Source of the DNA: Rhynochetos jubatus
Lineage: Eukaryota > Chordata > Aves > Eurypygiformes > Rhynochetidae
Length of the DNA: 64,000 bases
Assembly: GCA_027574665.1 (NCBI GenBank)
Contig: CM050676.1
Location: forward strand, 4,950,157-5,014,156
Direction: 5' to 3'
Positions 34,608 through 46,331 of the stretch are shown here, in pieces. Position 1 is the first letter of the stretch, and each line of letters begins with the position of its first letter. A program made the translations under genes and the position numbers. The notes beneath the pieces were generated by a model. The model saw only the letters and a list, made by a program, of their open reading frames with translations, had not been told where the DNA came from and did no database searches.

Positions 34608-37600
34608 TCAGTTGGAGGGAGGCGGAGGGGGGATAGTGCCCGGCCCCTCCGTGGGGAGAGGTGGTCTCATCATGGGGGGCAGAGGGGCAGGGGGAGGTAC
34701 GCCGGGCGCTGGTGGCAACTGGGGCGGCACTGGGGGTGGTGGCACGGGTCCCGAGGGGGGCATAGGAGGCAGAGTCATGCCTCCCGGCGGAGGCGGCGGC
34801 ATGGAGTCCGGCAGAGGCGGCCTTGGGGGCAAGCCGTTCATCAGCGGAGGAGGAGGAGGCCGCTTCACAGTTGGGGGCCCTGGAGGGAGGTTTGGGGGAG
34901 CTGGGGGCTTCTCCATCTTGAAGTGGAACTGAAGGAAGAACTGGGAAGGGGAGAAAAGCAAAGAGAAGAGAACAATTTATCCTCAGGACAACTCTGTGCC
35001 AACATCACCCAGCTGCCCTCTGCTCCAGGAACACGGCTCGGCCTCTCCTGACCCGTGACCTCCCCAGCTCACGGCTGCCCTTCCACCCGGCAGCATTCCT
35101 GACCCGCACCAGCCTTGTCCGGACCTTTCGCTCCTGAGACGTGTTCTAAGCACTGAACAGCCTGTGACGGGGACGATACCCCCCGACACGTTCGTCCCCT
35201 GCTCTCACAGATGTCACTAGCGAGTACATCGGTGCCACGGGCTCACCACAGACCGCTGTGTGCAGGCAACACGCAGCGAGCAGCCACAGAGGGCACGGTG
35301 TCGCACAGTGTCGCCCGCTGATGCACGGGCCCGCTGACAGCAGCCGAGGAATCTGCCTCCCAGGTTAAATTCTCACACACGGGAAGATCCTTCTGCCAGG
35401 AGTGGCACGGAAGGAACGAGGGGGTTAGCGTGGAGGCCGGCAGGGTGCCGCTGATGTGCGCTCTTCCTGCACTGCCTGTCGCCCGAGCGCGCCCCTAGGG
35501 CTCCCTCCTTAACCCTCGAGAAAGCACTGCAGTGCTCCAGCTACCTGCTTGGTTTCCCTGTTCCAGTGGGTCCAAAACTTTCCTTCTGCTTTGTCGATTT
35601 CTCTGCTTGGCACCTGCAACAGAAGAGAACAAGGAGCTATTATTAGCCCCACCGGAGTAGCTCAATGGCCCTTTTTAGCACCAGAGCCTGCAAGATAAGC
35701 ACAGCTATTCCAGGCCTCAGTGAGATGCGCTGATCTCGGATGTTATTAGATAGAGATGGGGGCAGGAAAGAATGAAGTTACAGCCCTACTGGTCAAGGAC
35801 AAGTGCGCTGGCAAAAAACCCTCTCAACATCTGCGCAAAGGCTGAGGACCAAAGCCCAGAGGCTCCTTTCTGAGAAGTCAGAGGCTCCCCAGAGCTCAGC
35901 ACACAGCCTAGTTTTCATGCCAGAGTCCTCCACTAATTCCCAGTAGGGCTTAATGACTTCCAGTCCTGTCTTCTTGACCCCCCTTTCCACTCCATTAACC
36001 CCCTGAAGGCTGGAACAGAAGTGTATAATAATGTTCACTGGGAATTAATGTCTTGGCAAACATAGGAAGGGAACTTTCCCAACAACCAGTTATTCCCAAA
36101 TTCTACCTTGAAAGCTATGGTTTCGTAGGGCTCCGCTGCCATCAACAGGTACTGCCAGCGTCTGTCGGGGGGCTCAATCCTCTGCTCGTAGGCTGACATG
36201 AACCGATGCCGAGGCATGATACTTTCTGCAATCTCTGGATAATCAATCTGTTGGGGTGTTACGGCAGCGTTAAGGAGAACATCCCCTTTTCACTCCCCCT
36301 TCGTGCAAAACAAATCCCTCGGCTATGAAGCGTATCAAGAGGTCAGCTCCAAGCAGAAACTTAGTGCCACTGCAGGAAACAGCTCGACAACTACGGCCGT
36401 GGATTTGCTTGGACACAATCAGCAGCAGAGGACGAGCGTGGTAAGGCCTTTATTAATTATTATTTATTTCATGTATCCCAGCAGCACTTTTAATTGGATA
36501 ACCCGAACATCCAGAATTTTAACGGTGCCCCTACCTGGAAAAGAAGGCTCTGCTGGCCTGTTTCTGGATCTCTCTGTTTGGTCACTGTAAAGAAGACAAG
36601 AAAAAAACCTCAGACCATCACATAGCAGGGTTAGAGCAACAATATCTCTCCCCTGAGAAACACACGAAGCTTCCAACAACAAAGCGCTACAGGAATTTTC
36701 TCCCACTTATCAACAAACACCGCAGAGTCTTTAGGCGAAGCTACTGAGCTCGACTGAGATTCAGCTGCCGTGGGGCAGAGGCCGTGCACTGCCTAAGGCT
36801 GGGAGATAAACACACCCAGTCACGTACTGAAGGCCACAACAACACAATGAGGAGTTCAGAGAGAATACTTGAGCTACACATGCACTGAGTGATTTATGAG
36901 CACCAGTGAAAGATGGCACAGCCCACTAAAAGGAGAAGAGAGACTGAAACAATGTCATCATCTCCGGCATGACTACGAAGAGCTGAAAGACTGAGACACG
37001 CCAATCTATTATTAAAATGGTTCTCACTCGACTGTCAGCAGTAAAGAGATGTTCCATGGGTAATTTAAACAATAAAGGACATCAGGATATAAGCCCATAT
37101 CTTATTCATGGACAGATCTGCTCAAAAGACTCATCAATAATTCACCCCACAGCACTGCACGTCAGGCGAGCTCCGGCAGGCATCAGGTATCTCCTAGGAG
37201 AGACGCCCCTGACAAACCTTTATAACCTGGTCGTCCAATTTTCACAAACTTCTTCACTTCCACTTTGACTTTTTCCGGAGCAGGCTGAGCTGGGGCTTCC
37301 TTAGCTTCCTTGGCAGCTCGACGAGCCCTGGATTAATTTGAAAGGAGCGAAGTTTAATAAGTGAGACACACTTGTTTCTAAAAGATGCTCTAGGAGCAGT
37401 CTGAATCCCTTACCACAGAATACCCAGCGCTTCCCAGAAAACCTGCCAGGAAAACCTGCTATTCCTCCTTCGCCTGCACCACTGCAGGCCAATTGCATCC
37501 GTGCCTTCTCCTGACTAAAGCTGCCATCTCAATTATCTCATCCACTCCCCAGATGACCTTGGTGCCCATTTCCACAGAGGGGTTTGAAAAGGCTTCCTTC

Positions 37601-39015
37601 CTGAAGAAGGAAAACCCCACAAGCTAGTCACCTAAACCGAAGCAAACGGGAGCTCGTAAAATAGAACTTCCCCCAGCCTGCATTCACAAAACCAGCTCCT
37701 CGTGACTAGACTCGACAATTCTGCTTGTAAAGCTCTTTCTCCCCCCTTCCTTCAGAAATCCCACAGCTGGCTTTGAACTTGAGCTCCAAATGCAGCTTGT
37801 CAGCTCCATTTTTTGGAGCACATCTGGTCTGTGCCTGCTGGCGAGTGCCAGGCTGCCCACCCGGACACAAACACAGCGAAAGACCACTCCAGCACAGCAC
37901 GCTGCTGCAGCACGGAGTTCAAGATTTATAGATGCACACAGTCGTCATTCCAGAGTGCTTAGGTGACAGAGAGCGACTCACAGATTGGTCTGATGCTTCT
38001 TCCCTTGGGTATGTGCTAAGTAACTTCCCTGAAATAAAACACAAGGCAGAAGAAAGTTAAGCGAAGACAGGACCACTCCCGGACTGACAGATCCTTGTCA
38101 CAGAGGAGAGACTGTACCACATGTTGACAAGGACATTTCAATCCTTAGCAGAAAGGAATCTCCGCTCCCAACCGCTGAACCGTCACAAACTGTCAGGCTT
38201 AACACACACGAGCCGCTACCCACCCATCACCTCTTCAGCACTCAGCCACCAGGCCCGTCCCAGGTTCTGGCGCCTGCAGGTACTACTGTTCTAACACACC
38301 CGCTGCCGCGATGGAGACGGACAGCTGACCGGCTCACCTCGTTGTTGTGCAGCGTTAGGCAAAGCTTGCATTCGTAAGAGCCCAAGTGATTTTTCATAAA
38401 ATAGGGGTCCTAGGAAGAGAGTTATTAAAAAGTTACAAGCAAAATACATGGCAAAACAAGGGGATAATCAAAATAGCTAGTGACGAACTTCTGCTGCACC
38501 GGAAGAACCGAGTTCAGCGATTTAAATCAACAGCGCAGCACTGCTTGAGGGCTACGAAAACAGAGAGACCCAACGGCAGCTGTTAAGTGGTGACAGCATA
38601 CCCAACTGCAGGCCAGACACAGCAAACCAGTCCCGAGAAGGCCGAAAACAACATCGTAACAGCTACTTGAACACACAAGTGCTGGCAGCTCTTTGGTCAG
38701 CCCTGCCACAAATGTTTCTTGTTCAACACCCACATTCCCAGAAACAGAAATATTTCATTTCAATCCACAACTCTCCACTAAATCTCTCGCTGTTTCGCTC
38801 AGGCACAGCCCTAACTCATCCCCACTCCAGCCTGCAGGGCAGCAGCCCCGTGTCCTTCCCTTCCTGCGCAGGCAGAGGCCGAGGCTCACCTTGTTGATGT
38901 CGATGGTTTCCAGAGCCAGCTGCCGGAGCCTCTCCCTGCGGTCTCGGTTGCTTTCTGAGGCAGAGGCTACCCCTCCGCTTCCAGTTTTGCCTCCAGGACG
39001 ATGTTGAAAATCCAT
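34608..39015 (-). CDS. SF3A2: Splicing factor 3A subunit 2 (SAP62)
   Basis: Eight exons on the minus strand: 39,015-38,890; 38,409-38,338; 38,028-37,982; 37,327-37,218; 36,584-36,535; 36,247-36,107; 35,613-35,545; 34,940-34,608. All are GT-AG with consistent phases; the product is 315 aa. It is a subunit of the SF3A complex of the U2 snRNP, needed for prespliceosome assembly in the nucleus. The N-terminus MDFQHRPGGKTGSGG is nearly invariant in vertebrates. The matrin-type zinc finger has C56, C59, H72 and H78. The conserved core includes IMPRHRFMSAYEQRIEPPDR and WTHWNRETKQFFLQFHFK. The tail is Pro-rich. Human SF3A2 is 464 aa with many GVHPPAP-type heptads; here only one remnant (GVPPPAP) is visible before the stop. 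The ATG has A at -3 and G at +4. An acceptor at about 39,057 suggests a noncoding first exon near the CpG island. Confidence 0.97.
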
Positions 39016-39429
39016 GATGGAGACTGCTGTGCTTCAGCTACTTATGGAAAAAGAGTCTGGAAAAATTAGGAAAAGCAATGCAAGAGGTAACTAACGCTTC
39101 TCTGCACCCGCAGTCCACGCCGCTGGTTAGACCCATCGGTAAGGGCACGGCACAAGCACAACAAGCCGTGCCCCGGGCACTCGCCACGCGATGCGATTTC
39201 CACGGAGCAAGTCCTGTACCACTGACTCAGTAAGCTGAGCCAAAATACCAAGGCCCCAGAGACCTGGGGGACCCCCAGGACCCCCATCTCCTCAGCCCCT
39301 TCGTCTGCACAGAGACACGCTCCTCCCCACACGCTCAGCTGGGTCCCAGCGAGGTGTAGCAGCCCCACCAGTGACCCCCCCAGCCCCCCAAACAGAGGCA
39401 TCCCCACGAGCCTCCAACCCTCCACCTTG

Positions 39430-39905
39430 ACAGCGAACAGCCCCAGAACCTGCCGTGCGCCGAAGCCCCTTCCACCACAAGGTCTGGTGCTGCCCCCCCA
39501 CCTCAGCGCTCCCCCTCAAGCCCCCCCGGCCAGGCCAGAGCCTCCGCACTGTCCCCAAGGCCAAGCGAGGCCCCAGAGTGCCCCCCGCCCCCAGCGAGGG
39601 CCAGAGCCCCCCACGCGCATCCCCAACAAGGGGGTTCCTTGCAGGGAGGCCCCAGACCCCCCCAGCCCTTCAGCAAGAGCATCAGCGCCCCCCAAACGCC
39701 CCCCCAAAACGCGCCCCAGCGAGGGATCCGCCCCCCAGCGAGGGCCAGAGCCGCCCCCAAACGCCCCCCCAAGCGCCCCACAGCAAAGGGTCACCCCCCC
39801 ACCCTCAGCGGCAGCCAAGGCCCCCCACGTCCCCTCCCCCCCACCCAGCAGGGATCGAGTCCCCCGCCCCCCCCCCGCCAAGGCCCCAGGACCCCCCGCC
39901 CCCCC
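39430..39905. repeat. C-rich low-complexity DNA with imperfect internal repeats
   Basis: The plus strand is dominated by runs of 4-9 C, with recurring blocks such as ccagcgagggccagagcc (about 39,590 and 39,737) and ccccaaacgccccc (about 39,691 and 39,755). It lies in the inferred SF3A2 5' UTR intron. Both strands stay open for hundreds of codons only through composition; no protein is supported. Confidence 0.75.
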
Positions 39906-39909
39906 CAGG

Positions 39910-40094
39910 CCTGTACCGGCGCGCGCAGGCCCGCTCCCCTCTCCCGTGCCGCGCATGCGCGCTGGCCCCCCCGCGCGGCTTCCGGCCGTGAGCGCTTCCG
40001 GGTCGGGGTCGCCGCGGGGCGCGGGAGGTTCCGGGGCGGCGGGGCGGCGGGGCGGTCCCGGGCCGGGGCGATGGGGCGAGCGTAGCGCCTCGTC
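39910..40094. promoter_or_regulatory. Bidirectional CpG-island promoter of SF3A2 and PLEKHJ1
   Basis: The core of a CpG island between two head-to-head housekeeping genes. It holds the NRF1 palindrome GCGCATGCGC (39,951-39,960), two ETS/GABP-type CTTCCGG sites (39,979-39,985 and 39,995-40,001) and a cluster of GC boxes (ggggcggcggggcggcgggg from about 40,032). There is no TATA box. NRF1 plus ETS plus Sp1 is the classic set for TATA-less bidirectional promoters. The start sites themselves are not seen. Confidence 0.75.
40071..40085 (+). CDS. Four-codon uORF before PLEKHJ1
   Basis: ATG GGG CGA GCG TAG encodes MGRA and ends 9 nt before the PLEKHJ1 ATG. It has G at -3 and G at +4, a stronger context than the main ATG (G at -3, C at +4). 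It acts only if transcription starts upstream of 40,071, which is likely but not shown. Confidence 0.45.
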   Translation: MGRA

Positions 40095-43000
40095 ATGCGG
40101 TACAACGAGCGGGAGCTGCTGTCCCTGGCCCGGCAGCCCGCCGAGAAGGCGGCTGAGATCTTGATGCGGGTGCCCAAGAAGGGGAGCGGTGAGGGGGGAC
40201 GGGCAGGCGGGGGATGCAGGGCGAGAGGGGGCCTGGGGCGGGGCTGGGGGCCTGGTGCAAGGGCTGGGGGCCTGGTGCAAGGGCTGGGGGCCTGGGGGCA
40301 GGGCTGGGGGCTGGGGGGAGGGCTGGGGGCCTGGGGCAGGGCTGGCGGTGTTGGGCTGGGGGTGCTGGCAGGCAGGACTGGAGCAGCCCGGGGCACTGGT
40401 GTGTTGGGCTGGGCAGCACGAGCCATCTGAACCAGGGGTACAGGCCCAGGGGCTGAAGCCTGCCAGACGGGGAGCGGCCGGGGCATTGGAGGAAGTGGCT
40501 CTTTCCTGACACCTCCCAAAGTTCCTTGCAAACCTGCGGTGGAGTACGAGTGTTAAACCCCCTCGCTCGTCCCGGGCCTTTCCGCTGCCCGAGGACCGGC
40601 AGCGTTCTGGTGGACTTTGTCCCTCAGAGGTGACATCCATGCCGACAGCCTGTGCTGGTTTAGTGGGGACGCAGTGGATTTTCTCACAGGCATCGCATCA
40701 GTGGTTCGGTGGCAGAATTCTTACCCGTCACGGGAGTTCACTCAGGGATACGCCACAGCACTGCCCCAGGCAGGGGCTCTCCCAGGATTTGGAGCCTTGT
40801 GCCCAGAAGTCACTCGAGAAGCTGCAAAGTGACTTTGTCACCCTGTGGCTGCGGTTCAGCCGAGGGCAGCACAGAGGGTGCCCTTTGTTCTCGAGGAGAA
40901 AAAATCTGGACCATACCAGAACTTCCCCGTAGGTTTGGTTGAATCGGCACCACACTGGGCACTGGCAGGGCAGGAAGGAGCTTCCCTCTGCCCCCCCCCC
41001 CCCCGCTGGCTGGCTCAGCCCTTCTGCCCACCTCAACGCTCTTTTCCCTTTGCAGTGTTAAAGAAACGCCTCGTGAAGCTCGTTGTCAACTTTCTCTTCT
41101 ACTTCCGGACAGATGAAGCGGAGGTACGAAGCCTGCTTTTGTTGCTGTTGTTTGTTTTCCTCCCTCACGTCTTTTTCTGTGAATCGATTGTGTGGGCTTT
41201 CAGTAACAGGCTGCCAGAGCCAGTTCAGAGCACCCACGTTTCCTCTTGCATCAACTCAGCAAAAACTCCCAGGGTGAGAAGCCCCTCTGCCATCTAACTG
41301 CATCCAGGTGTTTCTCCCACGTGCTTGGGAAGAATCTTTTAAACACAACTGCTGCCCCAAAACTGCAACAGGTGGAGTCTGTAACGTTGGCCCGTGTGCC
41401 GTGTCATGCCAGACTGTGAAGGGAAGCTTAGATTTTCCTATCCTGGGAAAAGAATTAGCATTCTCTCTTCTTTTTTGTGCCCGGAATTGACTTGCGTGCG
41501 TTGCTCACTGTTACTGGGGGACTTTTGCGGCCACACCCTGTCACTCTTGCTGTTCTGCGCACGCAGAAGCCCTGTTTGGGTCTAGGAAAAAAAAAGAAAT
41601 GAGGGCTAGGACCTTTGGGTTCTGTTTCTGGCTTTGCTGCTGCTGAAACCTGGTGATTTTTAATGAATTTCTTGATAACTGTTGCTAAAGATTCTCTTGT
41701 TGGAAGATGAATATCAAAGTAGGTGCATGAAGAAAGGTGCCCTGTGGGTGCAGGTGCTACAGAGGGACTGGAAAGCTTTTAGTGGCATTTTTAGACTTAG
41801 TCCATTGTAAATATTTTACCCCGATAATGGCTGAGCTCCCGTTTTCAGAAATACTCCTTTCTCTTTCCTGCTGAAGCGCAGTTGGTAGTCGCTGCTTCAC
41901 TGGAGCTGCACTCGCAGCTCTCTGGATGCGGCCGAGACGTCGAGCAGTTGCTCTGGCACGTGTCTGTGGCTCCTGCGCTGGTGTAGGATGAGACTCCAAG
42001 GACACGGCCCGTCTCCTCCGCTGCCACCCCGTGCTGCTCTGTCTTCTTTTCGGGGGTTTGTTTGTACGCAGTTTTGTGTGGAATGACGAAAAGAGGGGAG
42101 GGGATGTTCTTGAATGGATCCAAAATAGTTCAGCAGGTAGGTGCTAATGTAGAACAGCTGAGCCAGAAATACGTAGTAGACCAGGTTTTTCAGTGTCTTT
42201 CCCACTGCCTTATGGCCTCTCACGTTTTGTTTGGCTTGGACAAAAGAATTTGCTTGGGGGTTGCTTTCCTGTATGGCTTGTACCACCCTTCGGTTCTCAT
42301 GTCCTTGCTCAGTGTGGGCTGGTGAGCAACCAGTACCTACTGCTTGTTTATGCTGAGCTGTTCTAGTTCGTCAACACACTGTTCTTAACCCCTGCAAGGC
42401 TTCAGGACTGCCCTTACGATGTACAGTGTGAGCTGTTCTGTGTGTCGTGTGAAATGGGTCGGGATTGGGACCGGCGCTGTTCAACGTCTTTGTCAGTGAC
42501 ATGGACAGCGGGACTGCGGGCACCCTCAGCAGGTTTGCCGATGGCACCGAGCTTTGTGGTGTGGTGACACACTGGGGGGGAAGGGATGGCATCCAGAGGG
42601 ACCTGGACAGGCTGGAGAGGTGGGACCGTGCCAACGGCATGGAGTTCAACAAGGCCAAGGCCAGGTCCTGCACCTGGGTTGGGGCAATCCCAGCACAAGG
42701 ACAGGCTGGGGGAGAATGGATCGAGAGCAGCCCTGAGGGGAAGGACTTGGGGTACTGGGGGATGGAAAGCTGGACAGGAGCCAGCCGTGTGCGCTGGCAG
42801 CCCAGAAAGCCAACCGGATCCTGGGCTGGATCCAGAGCAGCGTGGCCAGGGGGGCGAGGGAGGGGATTACTGCCCCTCTGCTCTGCTCTGGGGAGACCCC
42901 CCCTGCAGTTCTGCCTCCAGCTCTGGGGCCTCAATGTCAGAGGGACATGGCCTTGTTAGAGCAAGTCCAGAGGAGGCCACGGGGATGCTCCGAGGGCTGG

Positions 43001-46000
43001 AGCCCCTCTGCCATGGGGACAGGCTGGGGGAGTTGGGGGGTTCAGCCTGGAGAAGGGAAGGCTCCGTGGAGACCTTACAGCACCTTCCAGTGCCTGTGGG
43101 GGCTACAAGGAAGCTGGGGGGGGACTTTTTACAAGTGCCTGTAGGGACAGGACAAGGGGTAACGGGTTTAAACTCAAAGTGAGGAGATTTAGATTGGGTA
43201 TCAGGAAGGAATTCTTCCCGCAGAGGGTGGGGAGCACTGGGACAGGTTGCCCAGAGAAGCTGTGGATGCCCCATCCCTGGCAGTGTCCAAGGCCAGGCTG
43301 GATGAGGCTTGGAGCAACCTGGGCTAGTGGAGGGTGTCCCTGCCCATGGCAGGGGCTGGCACTGGGGAGGCTTTAAGGTCCCTTCACCCAAACTGTTCTG
43401 GGATTCTATGATCTTGGTTTAATTTACTCAGCAAGGAAGTAAACTTCTTTGCTGTCTTCCCATCACAGAAACATGCTAAAGCCCAGGCTGAATTGGAGCA
43501 AGTAGAAATGTTTAACATCTAATTAATGTGCAAAGGATTACAGGTAAGATTAGCACAACGAAGCGTGTCAGCGGACCAAAAAGGTCAATTAAAAGATCAT
43601 GGAACGTTCATGCAATTAGACTGAGTTACTTCAAAAGCAGCACCCGGTTATGAATGTTGTTTAAAAGGCAGGCTCAGACCGCTGCTGTGCTGGGGGGTGA
43701 CACGAGTTAAACCCTCTCTCCGGGTCTTTTCCAGCCCATTGGAGCTCTGCTGCTGGAGCACTGCAGGATCACCAAAGAGGAGGAGAACGTCTTCTCCATC
43801 AGTGAGTTCCCTTTGCGTTTCCCTTGTGGCAAATTGTGCTGTGTAAAAGGAAGTGGTTTGCTGCTCAGTTCCTGCTTTACCCTCTGTTTTCTCTGATGAC
43901 AGCGGGGCTGGGGCTCCTCAGCCCTGCTCCCCCCTGGGCTCCTGCGCCCTGCTCCTCATCAGCTGCCAGCTGTCACTCCGGCATTGCTGTGCCCTGTCCC
44001 GAGGACAGTGGTATTTCACTGCTGGCTGATGCTGTGCGTGTGATTTCCACAGCTGCACGTGAGGGAGAAGCAGTAGCAACAGACAGGCCACGGCTTAGTG
44101 CCTGTGGAAGTCCCTCTCTGGGAGGGTTTGGTATTGACAGATCGCTGCTTCTGTGCTACTGTTTTATCTGAAGGCGGCCAGCCTCAGATAAACCGTCCGT
44201 CGGGCTGATCTAGCACCAGTCCTCCCGCCACGCCGTTTGTCCTTGTGGTGATAGCCGTGGCTCCAGCTGGCTCGCGGTGCGTCGTCCTTTGTAAGCAGCT
44301 TTTCATCCAACAGCTAATCATTGTGCGAGAGGTATGTGGCAAAAATAACAGGATGTTCCTCCAAGGCCATCCCCTTATCTTTTGGCCTGGTTGTCGGGAA
44401 CAGCTGCTTTTCTGCGCAGCCTTGTCTCCTCTTTCTGGGAGCTGGGCGAGGTGCTGTTCTCGCCGTCTCCAAAGGACGCCCCAACAGCCTGAACGTACTG
44501 ATCTCTCTAAGCACCACGCTGTGAATTTCTGAGGGTTTAGGACGCTCGGGAGCCCTGGAGAATGAGGATTCCTGACGAAAGCGCTAAATCCGATGGCAGT
44601 TACTGTCAGGTTGCGTCCCCACACGGCAGCCCTGAGGGGTTTGGGGCGGTCTGACCCACTTCTCGGCAGCAGCAGAGATCTCTGGGGACTGTGCACTAAA
44701 GAGCAGAGCTCTGGGGACAGTGCAGTTAATTAGATGTCCTGATTCTGGTTGGTAAAGGACCGGAGTTGCACAGGGACTTGCTTTGCACTGTGCGCAGTAC
44801 CACATTCCCAAAAGCCTCGAGCAAAGACAGGTCAGTGCCTTCTCTGGCTGCGATTTAACTCCCGAGATGGCTCCCCTGTGCATGTATCAAAACCCCTTCC
44901 CTGGGGCCGTTTTCTGCTCGGATTGCTAAATTTCTGGTGACTGTTGGCAAGGAGGTTGAGGCCCGAATCTGGCCACGCTGGCGGGGTTGGGTTCCAAGCT
45001 GTCGCTCTCAGTTTGCAGTTGCTCTTTCCTCTCCGAAGTCTGGGCACTGTGAGCTGTGGAGCGCTGCAGGCAGCTGCTGCGGGCCAGCCCAGAGCCATCA
45101 GGGGAAGGGAGAGGGGAGAGCCTGGGTTAGCAGCTCGCTCACATCACCTTAGCTGAACGGACGTGGTAGCTGTGGCCTGGCAGAATCTGGCTGTTGCTGG
45201 AGAGGGAGACAGGAGCGCGGACAGCTCTGCCAGGACCTCTCTTAAGCCTTTGCCTTATCCGTGGCAGGTTTCATTGAGGAGCCGGAGAGGAAATACTGCT
45301 TCGAATGTGACAGTGAAGAGCAGTGTCAGGAGTGGATCGAGGCGCTCAAGCGCGCCAGGTAGGATGGGCCACTCGTGCGAGGTCTGCAGTGTGCGCTCTG
45401 TGCTGGTTGTTTTCTGGGATCAGCTTGTGGTGAACCCAGGGAGGAAAGCGGTCGCCACCTCCCGAGCCAGCTTCCCTTCAGCTCTAAATAGCATCTGAAA
45501 GCTCTCCACATCCTTTTCTGCTCAGCCTGCCGCATGGCCTGTTCCTGTCTTACAGCTATGAGTTCATGAGGAGGAGCTTGATTTTCTACCGGAATGAGAT
45601 CCAGAAAATGACAGGGAAGGTGAGTCCCTCGGAGTCAGTGACTGCTGGGTTTGGACTGGAGCAGGAGCTGGCGCTCTTGGGTGTTGCTGCCAACCGTCCT
45701 GCTCAAGGCTGCTTGCTGCCGTGTGTGAAAGATCCGGCAGTAAGGCAGTGCCTGAAGCCACTGTCAGAACAGCCGGGCCTGAGTCTTCCTCTGCCAAGCA
45801 GCCTGCGCTGTCACGCTCAGCTCTGGCTCTCGTACACACTGTTCCGACAGCAGTGGCCCGAGGTTTGCAGCCCAACAGGTCTGGGCTAGCCCGCACACCA
45901 GTGGCTCTGCAGGAGTTCACAGGCAGCCCTGGCCGGGTTGAGACACTGCTCATCCCTCTGCCAGGCTCCTCGGAGCATCCCTGCTCAAGGTGACAGAGCT

Positions 46001-46331
46001 GGCTGCCGCTCACCTGCGCATTCCCGTGCCAGAGCGGACTGAATACAGCCTGTGAGCCGTGCTTATCTGCCGTGTCCCCCCCGAGGAGGGCCTGGCTTTC
46101 TGCACCAGGAACTGGACCAGGGTAAACCCAGCACGCAACTGGAATCGGTGCCCAGCCCCGCGCTGGACTACAGGCTGGTTGAGGGACAGTCCTGCTGGCC
46201 TCCCCATTGTCTAGTCTCACCGGTGCCTTCCTGTGCTCTTGCTGCAGGACCCCCTGGAGCAGTATGGGATCTCCGAGGAAGCCCGCTTCCAGCTGGGAAC
46301 ACACAAGCAACAATCCCCTCATCTGGGCTGA
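40095..46331 (+). CDS. PLEKHJ1: Pleckstrin homology domain-containing family J member 1
   Basis: Six exons: 40,095-40,188; 41,056-41,123; 43,735-43,801; 45,268-45,358; 45,556-45,619; 46,248-46,331, phases 1, 0, 1, 2, 0, all GT-AG, giving 155 aa (human 149). The protein is little more than one PH domain and is expected to bind membrane phosphoinositides or partner proteins; its cell role is poorly known. Family blocks are MRYNERELLSLARQPAEK at the start, VNFLFYFRTDEAE (first PH strands), FIEEPERKYCFECDSEEQCQ then EWIEAL (the C-terminal PH helix with its conserved Trp), and SYEFMRRSLIFYRNEIQK. The last exon keeps DPLEQYGISEEARFQL, then diverges to GTHKQQSPHLG, slightly longer than human. Intron 2 contains a CR1 insertion and intron 1 a G-rich minisatellite. 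Confidence 0.96.
40229..40370. repeat. 20-bp G-rich minisatellite in PLEKHJ1 intron 1
   Basis: Six to seven imperfect tandem copies of gggctgggggcctggtgcaa, starting about 40 bp after the exon 1 donor. The first two full units (40,241-40,280) are identical; later ones lose the 'tgcaa' end. Every unit carries G3-G6 runs, so the nontemplate strand is rich in G-quadruplex motifs just downstream of the promoter. Confidence 0.9.
42463..43413 (+). mobile_element. CR1 LINE, 5'-truncated, in PLEKHJ1 intron 2
   Basis: About 950 bp of a chicken-repeat-1 non-LTR retrotransposon in sense orientation to PLEKHJ1. It starts inside the reverse transcriptase (GPALFNVFVSDMDSGT, then a LDRLERWDRANGMEFNKAK-type block) and runs through the 3' UTR (aggaaggaattcttcccgc; ggacaggttgcccagagaag) to the end signature ggattctatgat. 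The catalytic F/YADD motif reads FADG and the frame breaks soon after, so the copy is dead. 5' truncation is typical of CR1 insertion. Confidence 0.95.

Noticed and set aside
34612-34932. Gly-rich plus-strand frame opposite the SF3A2 last exon
   Set aside because: It is the antisense shadow of the proline-rich SF3A2 tail.
39427-40640. Long frames on both strands (245 and 374 codons) over the SF3A2/PLEKHJ1 promoter
   Set aside because: C-rich and CpG-rich composition removes stop codons. The peptides are Pro/Ala/Gly-rich without conserved motifs and overlap exon 1 of PLEKHJ1.
41897-42286. 129-codon minus-strand frame in PLEKHJ1 intron 2 with a hydrophobic stretch
   Set aside because: Not recognised, overlaps another open frame on the same strand, and lies beside a CR1 insertion; no evidence of expression.
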